From positions 62,001 through 126,000 of the forward strand of contig CAWIHF010000024.1 in assembly GCA_963835885.1 (NCBI GenBank): a DNA stretch of 64,000 bases, read 5' to 3'. Numbering within the stretch: the first letter of the stretch is position 1; each line of letters starts with the position of its first letter. This document shows positions 44,201-51,991 of the stretch, piece by piece. Both the position numbers and the translations under genes were made by a program. The notes under the pieces were generated by a model that ran no database searches, was not told the DNA's origin, and saw nothing but the letters and a program-made list of their open reading frames with translations. The stretch is from Roseiarcus sp963835885. GTDB lineage: Bacteria > Pseudomonadota > Alphaproteobacteria > Rhizobiales > Beijerinckiaceae.

Positions 44201-44983
44201 ATCGCCTCGGGATCTACCGATGGGACGATCCGGATATGGGACGTTGCGACCGGTGCCGAGACCGCCCGCCTCGACGGACGCGCCGGCTCTATCCACGCTC
44301 TTTGCCAGCTCGCGGACGGGCGGCTGGCCTCGGGCTCGGACGACCGGAAGATACGGGTGTGGGACCTGGCGACCGGCTCTGAGACCGCCCGTTTAGATGG
44401 ACATGTCAGGTGGGTCAGCGCACTCTGCCTGCTCAAGGACGGGCGGCTCGCGTCGGGCTCCGACGATACGACAATCCGGGTGTGGAACGTCGCGACCGGT
44501 GTCGAGACTGTCCGCCTGGAAGGGCATACCAAATGGGTCAGCGCGCTTTGCTTGCTCAAGGACGGGCGGCTCGCCTCGGTCTCTCAGGATGGCACGATCC
44601 GCCTGTGGGACGTCCCGACAGGCACCGAGACTGCCCGACTGGAAGGGCATACCGGATGGGTTAGCGCTTTTGTCCTGCTCCAGGACGGTCGGTTCGCCTC
44701 GGGCTCCGTCGACGGGACGATCCGGCTATGGGACGCCACGACCGGGGTCGAGACAACCCGCCTCGCTGCCGGCCCTGTCAAAGCTCTTTGCCTGCTGTCG
44801 GATGGCCGGCTCGCGTCTGGCTCGGGGGACAACACAATCCGGGTGTGGGACATCGCCACCGGCGTCGAAACCGCTCGTCTCGAACTCGACGCCGCCGTCA
44901 CTGCGATTGCGGTTGTCGCGTCTAACCGCATCGTCGCCGGCGACGCACGGGGGCTGCTCCATTGGCTGGAAGTCGTGGACTGA
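41285..44983 (+). CDS. TIR-NB-ARC-WD40 STAND protein
   Basis: 1232 residues. An N-terminal TIR domain (FISYSRKDGAEFAAWLRDWL, GGRDWWSQIEEAL with candidate NADase Glu54/55, ASLGSPVVRREI) covers about 8-125. The NB-ARC ATPase has P-loop GAGGYGKTT (181-189), Walker B ILMIVDDAW (257-264), TTR at 285-287 and an MHD-like LHD near 467. From about 628 to the end there are 14 regular WD40 units (LASGSxDGTIRLWDVATGAET) plus a degenerate last one, enough for two seven-blade propellers. Such proteins sense a ligand with the propellers, oligomerise, and use TIR to degrade NAD or make a signal. Probable abortive-infection function; no partner genes adjoin. Confidence 0.88.
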   Translation: MVGQSPGRTFISYSRKDGAEFAAWLRDWLIEQDLSVWQDIVALEGGRDWWSQIEEALKSKALQHFILAVTPASLGSPVVRREIRLARQEGKTVCPVQGPGLGDLGNLPRWLGQIYDLDLVEHQTTLIRVLEADSRQKRMPMMVPEPPEDFVARPKEFGALKQQLLDAKGDAVAGITAALKGAGGYGKTTLAKKLAHDPDIQDAFFDGILWAELGEKPERLLSVLTDQIELLTGERPGLETIIAAAGKLGEALGDRRILMIVDDAWREQDLRPFLQGGPNCVRLVTTRIDRVLPSTAIRQPVDAMQVGEALNLLSAGLPRDQVSYEHANLAKLAARLGKWAQLLKIVNGFLRDRVVNAKELLSTALAGANKRLDAKGLIAFDARNEADRAKAVARTIGVSLELLSATERSRFAELAAFPEDAEIPVGVAVRLWATTGGLEEFETEDLLGRLFDLSLLLDLDLGQRFFRLHDTTRQFLRDWAGKEGLVAQHKQLVAALKGVESEQTDVRTRRYFYLRFPHHLADAREREKLDALLLDPGWLKAKLEATANTQMLVADYQQYGVGEAQSLIGRTLRVISGICARDPRQLPLQLAERLGGQEVVAATGFVEKARGLISVPAIVPLQPSLTPPGAETARLEGHSRRVAALCLLPDERLASGSYDGTIRLWDVAIDTESARIFGHEGGVCALCLLADGRLASGSWDSTIRLWNVTTGAETARLEGHSGWINALCQLADGRLASGSSDGMIQLWDVATGAETARLDGHGVHALCLLNDGRLASGTGEGTIQLWNVATGAETSRLRGHERGVSALCLLEDGRLVSGSFDRTILLWDVTTGTETARFERHADRVRALCVLKDGRFASGSDDGTIRLWNAQTGTEIVRLEGHADWVDALCQLADGRLASGSGDSTIRLWDVTTDAEKTRFADRRLLKNSRVASGSRDRTIRQWEIATDPEAERPEGAYFSWVSVLSPLAGERIASGSTDGTIRIWDVATGAETARLDGRAGSIHALCQLADGRLASGSDDRKIRVWDLATGSETARLDGHVRWVSALCLLKDGRLASGSDDTTIRVWNVATGVETVRLEGHTKWVSALCLLKDGRLASVSQDGTIRLWDVPTGTETARLEGHTGWVSAFVLLQDGRFASGSVDGTIRLWDATTGVETTRLAAGPVKALCLLSDGRLASGSGDNTIRVWDIATGVETARLELDAAVTAIAVVASNRIVAGDARGLLHWLEVVD

Positions 44984-45164
44984 GACCTGCGCCCGCAACG
45001 TGCTCGTTCCTGGGACCACCGCTGGCTCCGCCAGGGACACATTCGGCTTCAAAATGTTAGTTAGCGTGTAGTCTCCTTCATCGTCGAAATACGGCGAAGT
45101 TGCGAGACCAGCCGTATTGGCCAAGTGATCAAGCGTTCCGCGTAAGCCTCTGGCGGTGGCCCTA
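44984..45164. other. Intergenic, nothing recognised
   Basis: 181 bases after the STAND gene with no gene, repeat or clear terminator recognised. Confidence 0.3.
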
Positions 45165-45492
45165 TCATCGACTGGAATTCTGCTCAAAAATCAATTCAAC
45201 AAAGTGGTATGCTTGTCTCGACAATTTTTTTTGTGGGATGTCCACGTACACCGCACCGTGTGGCACGAAATCCCGTAGCAAACGAAAGCCGCCGACGCCC
45301 ACTAGGCTTGCCAGGACAGCAAACGGCGGCTCTGCACCGAACTTCTGAAGGGCCCCCATGTAGACGCGCGTATAGCGAATGATTGTCGCGTCGAGGTGCG
45401 GCAGGATCAGCGAGTCAGACCCCGCGGGATCGATGAGCCGACCGCCTTGACGGCTCCTGTGCGAAACACGTGTGTATACGCGCGTTGTGGCT
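45165..45492 (-). pseudogene. Unrecognised protein, C-terminal fragment
   Basis: The leftward frame is open from a stop near 45493 to 45165 and reads LIDPAGSDSLILPHLDATII, RYTRVYMGALQKFGAEPPFA, LVGVGGFRLLRDFVPHG and KKLSRQAYHFVELIFEQNS. The composition looks like a genuine soluble protein end rather than a chance frame, but the only ATG (45359) is internal, so the 5' part is missing. I do not recognise the family with confidence. It may be the tail of a gene cut by the surrounding mobile elements. Confidence 0.35.
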
Positions 45493-45563
45493 TAGACTAG
45501 ACTAGGGGACGCCTCCGCATTAGATGTAACGCCCTCGAAAGTTATCTGATGTTGGACAATAAC

Positions 45564-45862
45564 GGTGACGGTTTACGAAATACCTATTCTGCGGATACTG
45601 CCCGCTAAGGGGACCGCTAAGGGGACACTTTACGCAACCCCCATTCTGCGACATGCTGCGGCCGGTCCTGTTCCTCGATCGCCGCCATGGCCGGCATCGC
45701 CCGCTTCGTCGTCCCCGGCCTTCCCCCATCACTTTACGTGAGCGCGGCGCCCGGCGCGAGCGGGGCCTTCCTCGACCGGCTCGCGTCGCGGCCGGCCGCG
45801 ATCCCCGACCGAAGCGGCAGGGCAGAAGCCGAAGGAAATGGGGAGTAAGCAAAGCGTCACCG
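45564..45862 (+). repeat. RAYT/REP element, copy 3 (internally deleted remnant)
   Basis: Begins GGTGACGGTTTACGAAATAC and TTCTGCGG as in copies 1 and 2. A second partial left end (CTTTACGCAACCCCCATTCT) follows, preceded by a short direct repeat of CCGCTAAGGGGA. The transposase start survives (MAGIARFVVPGLP, near 45687), then the sequence jumps to the C-terminal GAFLDRL part and ends GGGGAGTAAGCAAAGCGTCACCG. Most of the gene is deleted, so it resembles a MITE derived from the same element. Confidence 0.75.
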
Positions 45863-46370
45863 AAATATCCAATGATTTCTTGACAGCCTTGCACTTACGT
45901 TCTATGTTTGTTTCCAAGCCGGCCTGCCGGAGGAGGGTGCCGTTGATCGCTTCTGTCGAAACTGTTCTGCAGAGCGCCGCCGTTCGCAACGGGTCAGCGG
46001 GGCTCGCGCACGCCGGTCGGGCAGGTCGATCCTGCGCCTGGGCGGCGTCCCGGTCGGCGCGTCGCCCGCAAATGACGCCGCAAAGGGATTGATAGGATTG
46101 AATCAGCGCCCGAAAAATCGAAGGCGTGCAGGAGGGTCAATCAGGACCATCGCCGGACGGTCGACGAGAGCGTGGCCGGGAGTCTAATTTTTTATTTGGA
46201 TTTCTCGTAACCCATTGAAAAGCCACGAATCGGACGAAGGAATCCAAGATAATCCAAGCCGGTTTTCTTGGTGTGGCTTGGTCTGGCTTGGAGAAATTTG
46301 GTGCAAGGCGGCGCGATTGGGGCGGGCGCCAACCTCGCCCGCCCGCATGCCGTTTCGCGCCCGGGCCGCC
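45863..46370. other. Intergenic stretch, no gene seen
   Basis: About 500 bases between RAYT copy 3 and smr. Near 46240-46300 there are repeated CCAAG and CTTGG words, including a hairpin CCAAGCC/GGCTTGG (46254-46290). This hairpin could end the leftward timA-mltA-smr transcript, but no U tract follows. No coding sequence recognised. Confidence 0.4.
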
Positions 46371-46925
46371 TCACCCCCGCCGCAGCCGCACGTAGAGCGC
46401 GCCCGAGCCGCCGTGGGCGCGCCCCGCCTCCTCGAAGCCGAGCACGACCGAGCGCAGGTCGGGCTCGCGCAGCCAATGGGGGGCAAGCCGCCGCAGCACG
46501 CCGCGCTCCTGGCCGAGGAACGCCGGCTCGTCGAGCGGGCCGCCCTTGCCGGTGACGACGATGACCAGCCTCGCCCCGCGCGCCTGCGAATGGCGCAGGA
46601 ACCCGCGCAGCGCCTGATGCGCTTCGGCCTGGTTCAGCCCATGCAGATCGAGCGCCCCGTCGATTGCGCCGCGCCCGCGGGCCAACTCGCGCTTGAGTCG
46701 TCGCTCGATCGGGGCGAGCGGCAGGGGGCGCGGCTTCTCGGGCTTCGTCGCAGGGCCGGTTGCGGCCGGAGCGGGCGGGGCCGCCGGGTTCGGCGCGAAG
46801 GGCCTCGAAGGGCCGGGCAGGCTCGCGCCGCGGCGGCGCGAGACGCTGCGCGCCACCTCGGTCCAGAGCGCGATCTCCTCGTCGCTGAGACGGCGCAGAC
46901 GATGAGGCTGCTGGGCCTCCTTCAC
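46371..46925 (-). CDS. smr: Smr-domain protein
   Basis: 184 residues from a GTG at 46925 that overlaps the mltA stop (GTGA). The N-terminus (RRLSDEEIALWTEVARSV) is followed by a Pro/Ala-rich linker and a C-terminal Smr domain: ALDLHGLNQAEAHQALRGFL and VIVVTGKGGPLDEPAFLG, ending in GALYVRLRRG. Smr domains bind or nick nucleic acid; some rescue collided ribosomes. The position after timA and mltA is the usual one in Rhizobiales. Confidence 0.87.
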   Translation of the reverse strand: MKEAQQPHRLRRLSDEEIALWTEVARSVSRRRGASLPGPSRPFAPNPAAPPAPAATGPATKPEKPRPLPLAPIERRLKRELARGRGAIDGALDLHGLNQAEAHQALRGFLRHSQARGARLVIVVTGKGGPLDEPAFLGQERGVLRRLAPHWLREPDLRSVVLGFEEAGRAHGGSGALYVRLRRG

Positions 46926-48020
46926 GGCTTCTCTCCGAGGGGCAACAGCACGGTCAACGCTCCCCGATGGCGGATCGCTCCGGCGCGCGCTCCGGCCGCA
47001 TCGCCGCTGCCGAAGAATATGTCGGCGCGGGCCGGTCCGACAATCGCCGAGCCCGTGTCCTGGGCGATCATCAGGCGACGGAACGGTTGCGCCTGGTCCG
47101 GCGACGGCAGGTCCGCCTCGATCCAGAATGGCAGGCCATAGCTCCACAGCGATCGGTCGACCGCGATCGATCGCAACGGCGTCAGCGCGACGCCGGCGCC
47201 GGCGACGCGGACCGATCTCGGGGTCGAAGTCATTGACAAGTTTGAAGAACACGAACGAGCGGTTGCGACGCATCAGCGTCAGTCCCGCTGCGCCCTCGCC
47301 GAGCCCGGCGGCCCGCAGCCACGCCTTGAGACTCGCAAGCGACATCGCGCTTTCGTCGATCTCGCCTGTCTCGATCAGGATGCGCCCGATCGACGTATAG
47401 GGCAGGCCGTTGCGGCCGTCATAGGCAAGCCGCACCCGGCGCCCGTCCGGAAGCTCGATCTGGGCCGAGCCCTGCACATGGATGAGAAAGGCCTCGACCG
47501 AATCGCGGACCCAGACAATCGGATCGCGCCGCGCCCGTTCGATCGCCTCCCGGTCGTCATAGGGGACGATGCGGCCGTCGTTTCGGCGTCTCGCGCCGGT
47601 GACGCCTTGGGGAAGGCCCGGCGGCGTTTCCTTCGACGCGAAGCTCATCAGGTCGCGGGGACGGGCGAGGATCGGCCAGCAGAAAGCGTCGGACTCGGCG
47701 AGCGAGCCGGCGACGCACGGTTCGTAGTAACCGGTCAGCAAGCCCTGTCCCGGCTCGGCGACCACCCTGAGCGGCCGAAACCGGGTTTCGAAGAAACGCC
47801 GCGCCTCCGCCGCATCCGTGATCGGTGCGGCGAGTGCGGCCTGCGCTGCGTAAACCAGTGCGGCCGAGGGCGTTCTGGCGGCGCGGGGGCCGGGCTCCCC
47901 GTCGACGAGCGCCCTGGCTGAGCGCTGGAAGCAACGAAACGCCGCCAGATGGTTGTCGTCGCGGAAGCCCGCCAAGTCGTCGAATGCGACCGGCTCGAGG
48001 CGCGGCGCCTCCGCCGGCAA
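46922..48020 (-). pseudogene. mltA: Membrane-bound lytic murein transglycosylase A, frameshifted
   Basis: Starts at a TTG at 48020, immediately after the timA stop. The MltA domain reads LLTGYYEPCVAGSLAESDAF, WVRDSVEAFLIHVQGSAQIE, YTSIGRILIETGEI and FFKLVNDFDPEIG. One base is then missing near 47212, and the 3D domain continues in another frame: VAGAGVALTPLRSIAVDRSL, YGLPFWIEADLPSPDQAQPF and AQDTGSAIVGPARADIFFG with the catalytic Asp residues. The repaired protein is about 365 residues and otherwise normal. It cleaves peptidoglycan glycan strands. A single-base sequencing error is as likely as real loss. Confidence 0.87.
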
Positions 48021-48023
48021 AGG

Positions 48024-48725
48024 TCAGCGTTCCGACTGGGTCGCGGTCAGCCGCCAGTTGGGGTCGCGCGACCGCACGTCGCGGACGAACGTCCATAGGT
48101 CGAGGTGGTCGACGACCTCCGTCGGAGAACCATCGACAACCGCCCCCGCGCTGTCGCGCGTGACCGAGGCGAGCTTGCTGGCGAAGCGCACGCTGATCTG
48201 CGCATTCGGCCCGTCGCGCTGCGCGCCGGCGATCGTGGCTCCTTCGATCGACACCACGGTCGTCGTCATCGTGTGGCCCGCGGCGGCGCGGGCGCGGATT
48301 GCGGCGTCGAAATTGCCGAACGCTTCCGGCGCCATGAGGTTGCGCAGGGTCGCGCTGTCGCCGGCGGCGAAGGCGTGAACCACCATTTCATAGGCCATGC
48401 GCGCGCCCGACAGGAACTCCTGTCCCGAAAAACTCTTGTCCGCCGCCGCGATTGCGTCGAGACCATTCCAGGCGCCGGGTTCGGCGACGGTCTTCCACCG
48501 GTCGCCGGCCGGAGGCAAAGCCGGCTGCGCCGCCGGCGCATCGGCCGGCGCGTCCCTCGGCGCGACCGCCGGGGCCGCCGGACCGGGCGCTCGCCGCAGC
48601 GGGGCGAGAAGGCCTCCCGGCGGTCGCCCCTGGTCGTTGCGCGTGCCGAGCACCGAGCGCAGCTTGTAGGCGACGAACAGCGCGACGAGCGCGAAGATGA
48701 CAGTCGGAAGGTCGATGTCTGACAT
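48024..48725 (-). CDS. timA: Tim44-like membrane-associated adaptor (TimA family)
   Basis: 233 residues. An N-terminal membrane anchor (PTVIFALVALFVAYKLRSVL) and a Pro/Ala-rich linker precede a Tim44/TimA domain (FLSGARMAYEMVVHAFAAGD, LRNLMAPEAFGNFDAAIRAR, LWTFVRDVRSRDPNWRLTAT). Bacterial TimA is the relative of the mitochondrial import factor Tim44. It precedes mltA by three bases in a three-gene leftward operon conserved in Rhizobiales. Confidence 0.87.
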   Translation of the reverse strand: MSDIDLPTVIFALVALFVAYKLRSVLGTRNDQGRPPGGLLAPLRRAPGPAAPAVAPRDAPADAPAAQPALPPAGDRWKTVAEPGAWNGLDAIAAADKSFSGQEFLSGARMAYEMVVHAFAAGDSATLRNLMAPEAFGNFDAAIRARAAAGHTMTTTVVSIEGATIAGAQRDGPNAQISVRFASKLASVTRDSAGAVVDGSPTEVVDHLDLWTFVRDVRSRDPNWRLTATQSER

Positions 48726-48866
48726 CGGGTCAAGATCCTGGCGGGCCGCGTTAGTCGTCAAGGGGCCCGCATCTCCCATACCTAGGCTGAACCGGGCGTT
48801 TTGGCTAGGAGGCCGGGGCTTGCGTCCGGTCCCTGTATAGTCTCCCTTCCGGCGAGGGAGCGACAG

Positions 48867-49871
48867 ATGCGGGCGACGGGGGACATGACGCGCGACGGGG
48901 TCGTCGGCGTGGCGGGGGCCGGGGCCTGGGGAACGGCGCTGGCGAACGCCGCCGCGGCGGCCGGGCGGAAGGTCGTGCTGTGGGGCCGCAGCGCTGAGCG
49001 GATGGGCGAGCTCGAGACGACGCGGCTGAGCGCCAAGTTGCCCGGGATCCGGCTGACCGCCGCCGCCGGAGCCACGGCCGACATCGAGGAACTCGCCCGA
49101 TGCGCCGTCATACTGGTCGCGACCCCCGCGCAGGCGACCCGGGACGCAGCGAGGAAGCTCGCCGTTCTGCCGGGAGCGGCCCCGCTGGTGAGCTGCGCAA
49201 AGGGCATCGAGCGCGGCACGCACGCCTTCATGACCGAAGTCCTGCGGCAGGAGGCGCCGGGCCGGCCGGTCGCGATTCTGTCCGGCCCGTCCTTCGCCGT
49301 CGACGTGGCGCGAGGACTCCCGACGGCGGTGACGCTCGCCTGCGCGGACGAGCGGCTGGCGCGATCGCTTTGCCGGCTTCTGCACGGTCCGAACCTCAGG
49401 CTCTATCACTCGCGCGACGTTCGAGGCGTCGAAATCGGCGGAGCGGCCAAGAACGTGCTGGCGATCGCGTGCGGCGTCGCCGCCGGTCGGGGCCTGGGCG
49501 TAAGCGCGGGCGCGGCCCTTATCGCGCGCGGCTTCGCCGAGCTGCGCCGGTTCGGCAAGGCCCTCGGCGCGAAACCGGTGACGCTCATGGGCCTCTCGGG
49601 ACTGGGCGATCTCGTCCTGACCTGCTCGTCGGCGCAGTCGCGCAACTTCTCGTTCGGCAAGGCGGTTGGCCAAGGCGAGAGCATAAATGCGGCGTCCGAA
49701 GGTCGGCTCGCAGAAGGCGTCTTCACCGCATCGGCTCTGACCGAGATGGCGCGAGCGCGCGCCGTCGACATGCCGATCGCCAGCTGTGTCGAGGCCCTCC
49801 TCGAGGGCTCGCTCGACGTCGCAGGGGCCGTCGGCGCGCTGCTCGGCCGCCCGCAAAAGGGCGAGGAATGA
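48867..49871 (+). CDS. gpsA: Glycerol-3-phosphate dehydrogenase [NAD(P)+]
   Basis: 334 residues from the ATG at 48867, with GAGGGAG upstream. NAD(P) motif GVAGAGAWGTALANAAAA, SCAKGIERGTHAFMTEVL, the LSGPSFAVDVARGLPT segment, the catalytic Lys in IGGAAKNVLAIACG, and the GLSGLGDLVLTCSSAQSRNF signature are all present. It makes sn-glycerol-3-phosphate for phospholipid synthesis. The IS at 49880 begins nine bases after its stop codon, so the gene is intact but separated from the downstream EVE gene. Confidence 0.93.
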   Translation: MRATGDMTRDGVVGVAGAGAWGTALANAAAAAGRKVVLWGRSAERMGELETTRLSAKLPGIRLTAAAGATADIEELARCAVILVATPAQATRDAARKLAVLPGAAPLVSCAKGIERGTHAFMTEVLRQEAPGRPVAILSGPSFAVDVARGLPTAVTLACADERLARSLCRLLHGPNLRLYHSRDVRGVEIGGAAKNVLAIACGVAAGRGLGVSAGAALIARGFAELRRFGKALGAKPVTLMGLSGLGDLVLTCSSAQSRNFSFGKAVGQGESINAASEGRLAEGVFTASALTEMARARAVDMPIASCVEALLEGSLDVAGAVGALLGRPQKGEE

Positions 49872-49879
49872 AACAACAG
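49871..49879. repeat. 9-bp target-site duplication, left copy
   Basis: AAACAACAG at 49871-49879 is repeated exactly at 51300-51308 on the other side of the IS, as expected from one insertion event. Confidence 0.9.
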
Positions 49880-51299
49880 CAGCAATTCTAAAAGAGCGTC
49901 GGGAGGATTTTTTCGCTGGGGGATTCCCAAATCAGCGGAAACATGATTCACGCTGGGGATGGAGATCTTGGCGTCGCTTTTGTCTGGCCTGAAGGCGGTT
50001 TGTAAGGCGTTTCCGGACCCTCGCAAGGGGCGGAGCGGCAATATTGCGATGGCGGATTTCGGTCTGTCGGCCTTCGCGATGTTTTTCATGCAGAGCGCGT
50101 CTTTTCTGTCCTTTCAGCGTAGGCTGGAGAAAGGTCAGGGACGGTCGAACTGCCAAACCCTTTTCGGCATCGAGAAGATCCCTTCGGACAATTATATCAG
50201 GGACATGCTCGACGGTGCGGATCCTGCTCTTCTTTCGCCCTGCTTCGAGGACACGGAGCGTTTGCTGCTCGAACCGGCGATGCGCGAGGCTTTCGGCCGG
50301 CTGGGCGGTCGAGCGCTCGTGGCCCTCGACGGGACCGAGTATTTTTGCAGCCAGAGGATCGCCTGCCCGCATTGCCAGACGCGCAAGCGCAGCAACGGCA
50401 AGGTCGAAAGCTATCATTCCATGCTGTGCGCGACGGTTGTCGCGCCGGGACATTCCAAGGTGGTCCCGCTCGCGCCGGAGTTCATCGTCAAACAGGACGG
50501 CGCCGAGAAGCAGGACTGCGAGCGCAACGCGGTCAAACGCTGGCTCATGCAGCACGGCGCGCGCCTGAAGCCCCTGCGACCGGTGTATCTGGGCGACGAT
50601 CTGTTCGCCTGCCAGAGCGTGGTCGAGAGGCTCGCGGACAACGGCGACGATTTCATCTTCACCTGCAAGGAGACCTCGCACAAGGCGCTCTACGACTTCA
50701 TCGATGGAGCCGAACTCGCGCGTCATGAGGTCCAAGTCCGCAAAGGCAAGACGCGCCAGACGCATCGCTACCGGTTCGTCGAGAAGGTTCCGCTGCGCGA
50801 CGGCAAGGACGCCGTGCTGGTCAACTGGATCGGCTTCGACAGCCTCAACGCCAAGGGCGCAGTCACATACAAGATGGCCTTCGTTACCTCGCTGCCGGTC
50901 GCCAAGAGCAACGTCGCCGAGATCGCCGCTTGCGGCCGCGCAAGGTGGAAGATCGAGAACGAAGGCTTCAACGTCCTGAAAAACAACGGCTACGAGCTTG
51001 AACACAATTTCGGGCACGGCGAGACCAATCTGGCCATGACGCTCGCCGCGCTCAACTTGCTCGCCTTCGCCTGGCATACGGTTCTCGACCTTCTCGAACC
51101 GCCCTGGCGAAAAGCTAGAGAGGCGGCGGAAAAGCGAACGAGCTTCTTTGCTTATCTTGCAACCCTGACGACCCTGGCGGTCTTCCCCGCCTGGTCCGAT
51201 CTCCTCGAAGCCCTCGCCACCTTCATAATCCCACCCCACCTCCTCACAACCCAAAAAAACGAATAGGACCCTCGCCACGGCCGACTTTTAGAATTGCTG
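49880..51299 (+). mobile_element. Complete IS4-like insertion sequence (1420 bp)
   Basis: The ends are a perfect 15-bp inverted repeat, CAGCAATTCTAAAAG (49880-49894) and CTTTTAGAATTGCTG (51285-51299). A 9-bp direct duplication AAACAACAG flanks them. One uninterrupted transposase gene fills the interior. Both the ends and the gene are undamaged, so the copy is recent and probably active. Confidence 0.93.
49959..51266 (+). CDS. DDE transposase (IS4 superfamily/ISNCY-like)
   Basis: 435 residues. The first catalytic Asp is in ALVALDGTEYFCSQ, the second in PVYLGDDLFACQSV, and the YREK-like region is GRARWKIENEGFNVLKNNGY, giving the third acidic residue. A zinc-knuckle-like CPHCQTRK with a nearby Cys follows the first Asp. 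The RNase H core with a long beta insertion and the 9-bp duplication fit IS4-type elements; the subgroup is not certain. No frameshift. Confidence 0.88.
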   Translation: MEILASLLSGLKAVCKAFPDPRKGRSGNIAMADFGLSAFAMFFMQSASFLSFQRRLEKGQGRSNCQTLFGIEKIPSDNYIRDMLDGADPALLSPCFEDTERLLLEPAMREAFGRLGGRALVALDGTEYFCSQRIACPHCQTRKRSNGKVESYHSMLCATVVAPGHSKVVPLAPEFIVKQDGAEKQDCERNAVKRWLMQHGARLKPLRPVYLGDDLFACQSVVERLADNGDDFIFTCKETSHKALYDFIDGAELARHEVQVRKGKTRQTHRYRFVEKVPLRDGKDAVLVNWIGFDSLNAKGAVTYKMAFVTSLPVAKSNVAEIAACGRARWKIENEGFNVLKNNGYELEHNFGHGETNLAMTLAALNLLAFAWHTVLDLLEPPWRKAREAAEKRTSFFAYLATLTTLAVFPAWSDLLEALATFIIPPHLLTTQKNE

Positions 51300-51308
51300 A
51301 AACAACAG
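51300..51308. repeat. 9-bp target-site duplication, right copy
   Basis: AAACAACAG, matching 49871-49879. Deleting the IS plus one copy restores continuous sequence between gpsA and the EVE gene. Confidence 0.9.
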
Positions 51309-51420
51309 GCCCTTGCTTTTCCGTTTGGCTGGCTTATGGCTCGATGGGGCCTAGGCATGCTATTTGCGGCGCCATGCCTTTGGCGACCTGCGGTCGGTCC
51401 GTCTCTCGAATGAGGCAGCG

Positions 51421-51876
51421 ATGGCGCATTGGCTGTTCAAGAGCGAGCCGTCGGCCTGGTCCTTCCAGAAGCTGGCCGAGTGCGGCGCGAACGGAACCGA
51501 CTGGAGCGGCGTGCGGAATCATTCCGCCAAGCTCAACATGCAGGCCATGAAAGTGGGCGAGCTCGGCTTCTTTTATCACTCCAACGAAGGCAAGGCGATT
51601 GTCGGCATCGTCGAGGTGTGCGCGGCCTATCGCCCTGATCCGACCGACGCAAGCCGCAGGTTCGGCATGGTCGACATCCGCGCTGTCCGCCCGCTGCCTC
51701 GCCCGGTCTCGCTCGAAGCGGTGAAGGCGGAAAAGCGCCTGGCGTCGATGGCGCTGGTCACCAACTCCCGTCTGTCGGTCCAGCCGGTGACGGACGCGGA
51801 ATGGACGGTCGTCTGCGACATGGGCGGCCTCCAGGAGGCGGAAATCAGCGCGAGGCACGCCTTACGGAAGGGTTAA
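51421..51876 (+). CDS. EVE-domain protein
   Basis: 151 residues forming one EVE (PUA/YTH-like) domain: AHWLFKSEPSAWSFQKL, TDWSGVRNHSAKLNMQAMK, GELGFFYHSNEGKAIVGIVE and VDIRAVRPLPRPVSLEAVKA. EVE domains read modified bases in DNA or RNA. In Rhizobiales this gene often follows gpsA (sometimes with a YciI gene between), and the same order holds here apart from the IS. The ATG at 51421 starts the conserved part. Confidence 0.88.
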   Translation: MAHWLFKSEPSAWSFQKLAECGANGTDWSGVRNHSAKLNMQAMKVGELGFFYHSNEGKAIVGIVEVCAAYRPDPTDASRRFGMVDIRAVRPLPRPVSLEAVKAEKRLASMALVTNSRLSVQPVTDAEWTVVCDMGGLQEAEISARHALRKG

Positions 51877-51991
51877 GACCAAAGCATCACTGCGGGCCGC
51901 TTGTCGGACTTCCTCGCCTTGAGGCATAAGTGCTGTCCAGTGCTTTTGCGCGCCGATCGGCTGGCGCGGAGGGATCTTTCGGGAGGAGCCC

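Noticed and set aside
41285..45000. Multi-gene defence island around the STAND gene
   Set aside because: The neighbours are mobile elements, ccoS and a core mltA/smr operon; no restriction, Abi, CBASS or other defence gene was recognised, so a single-gene system is all that can be supported.
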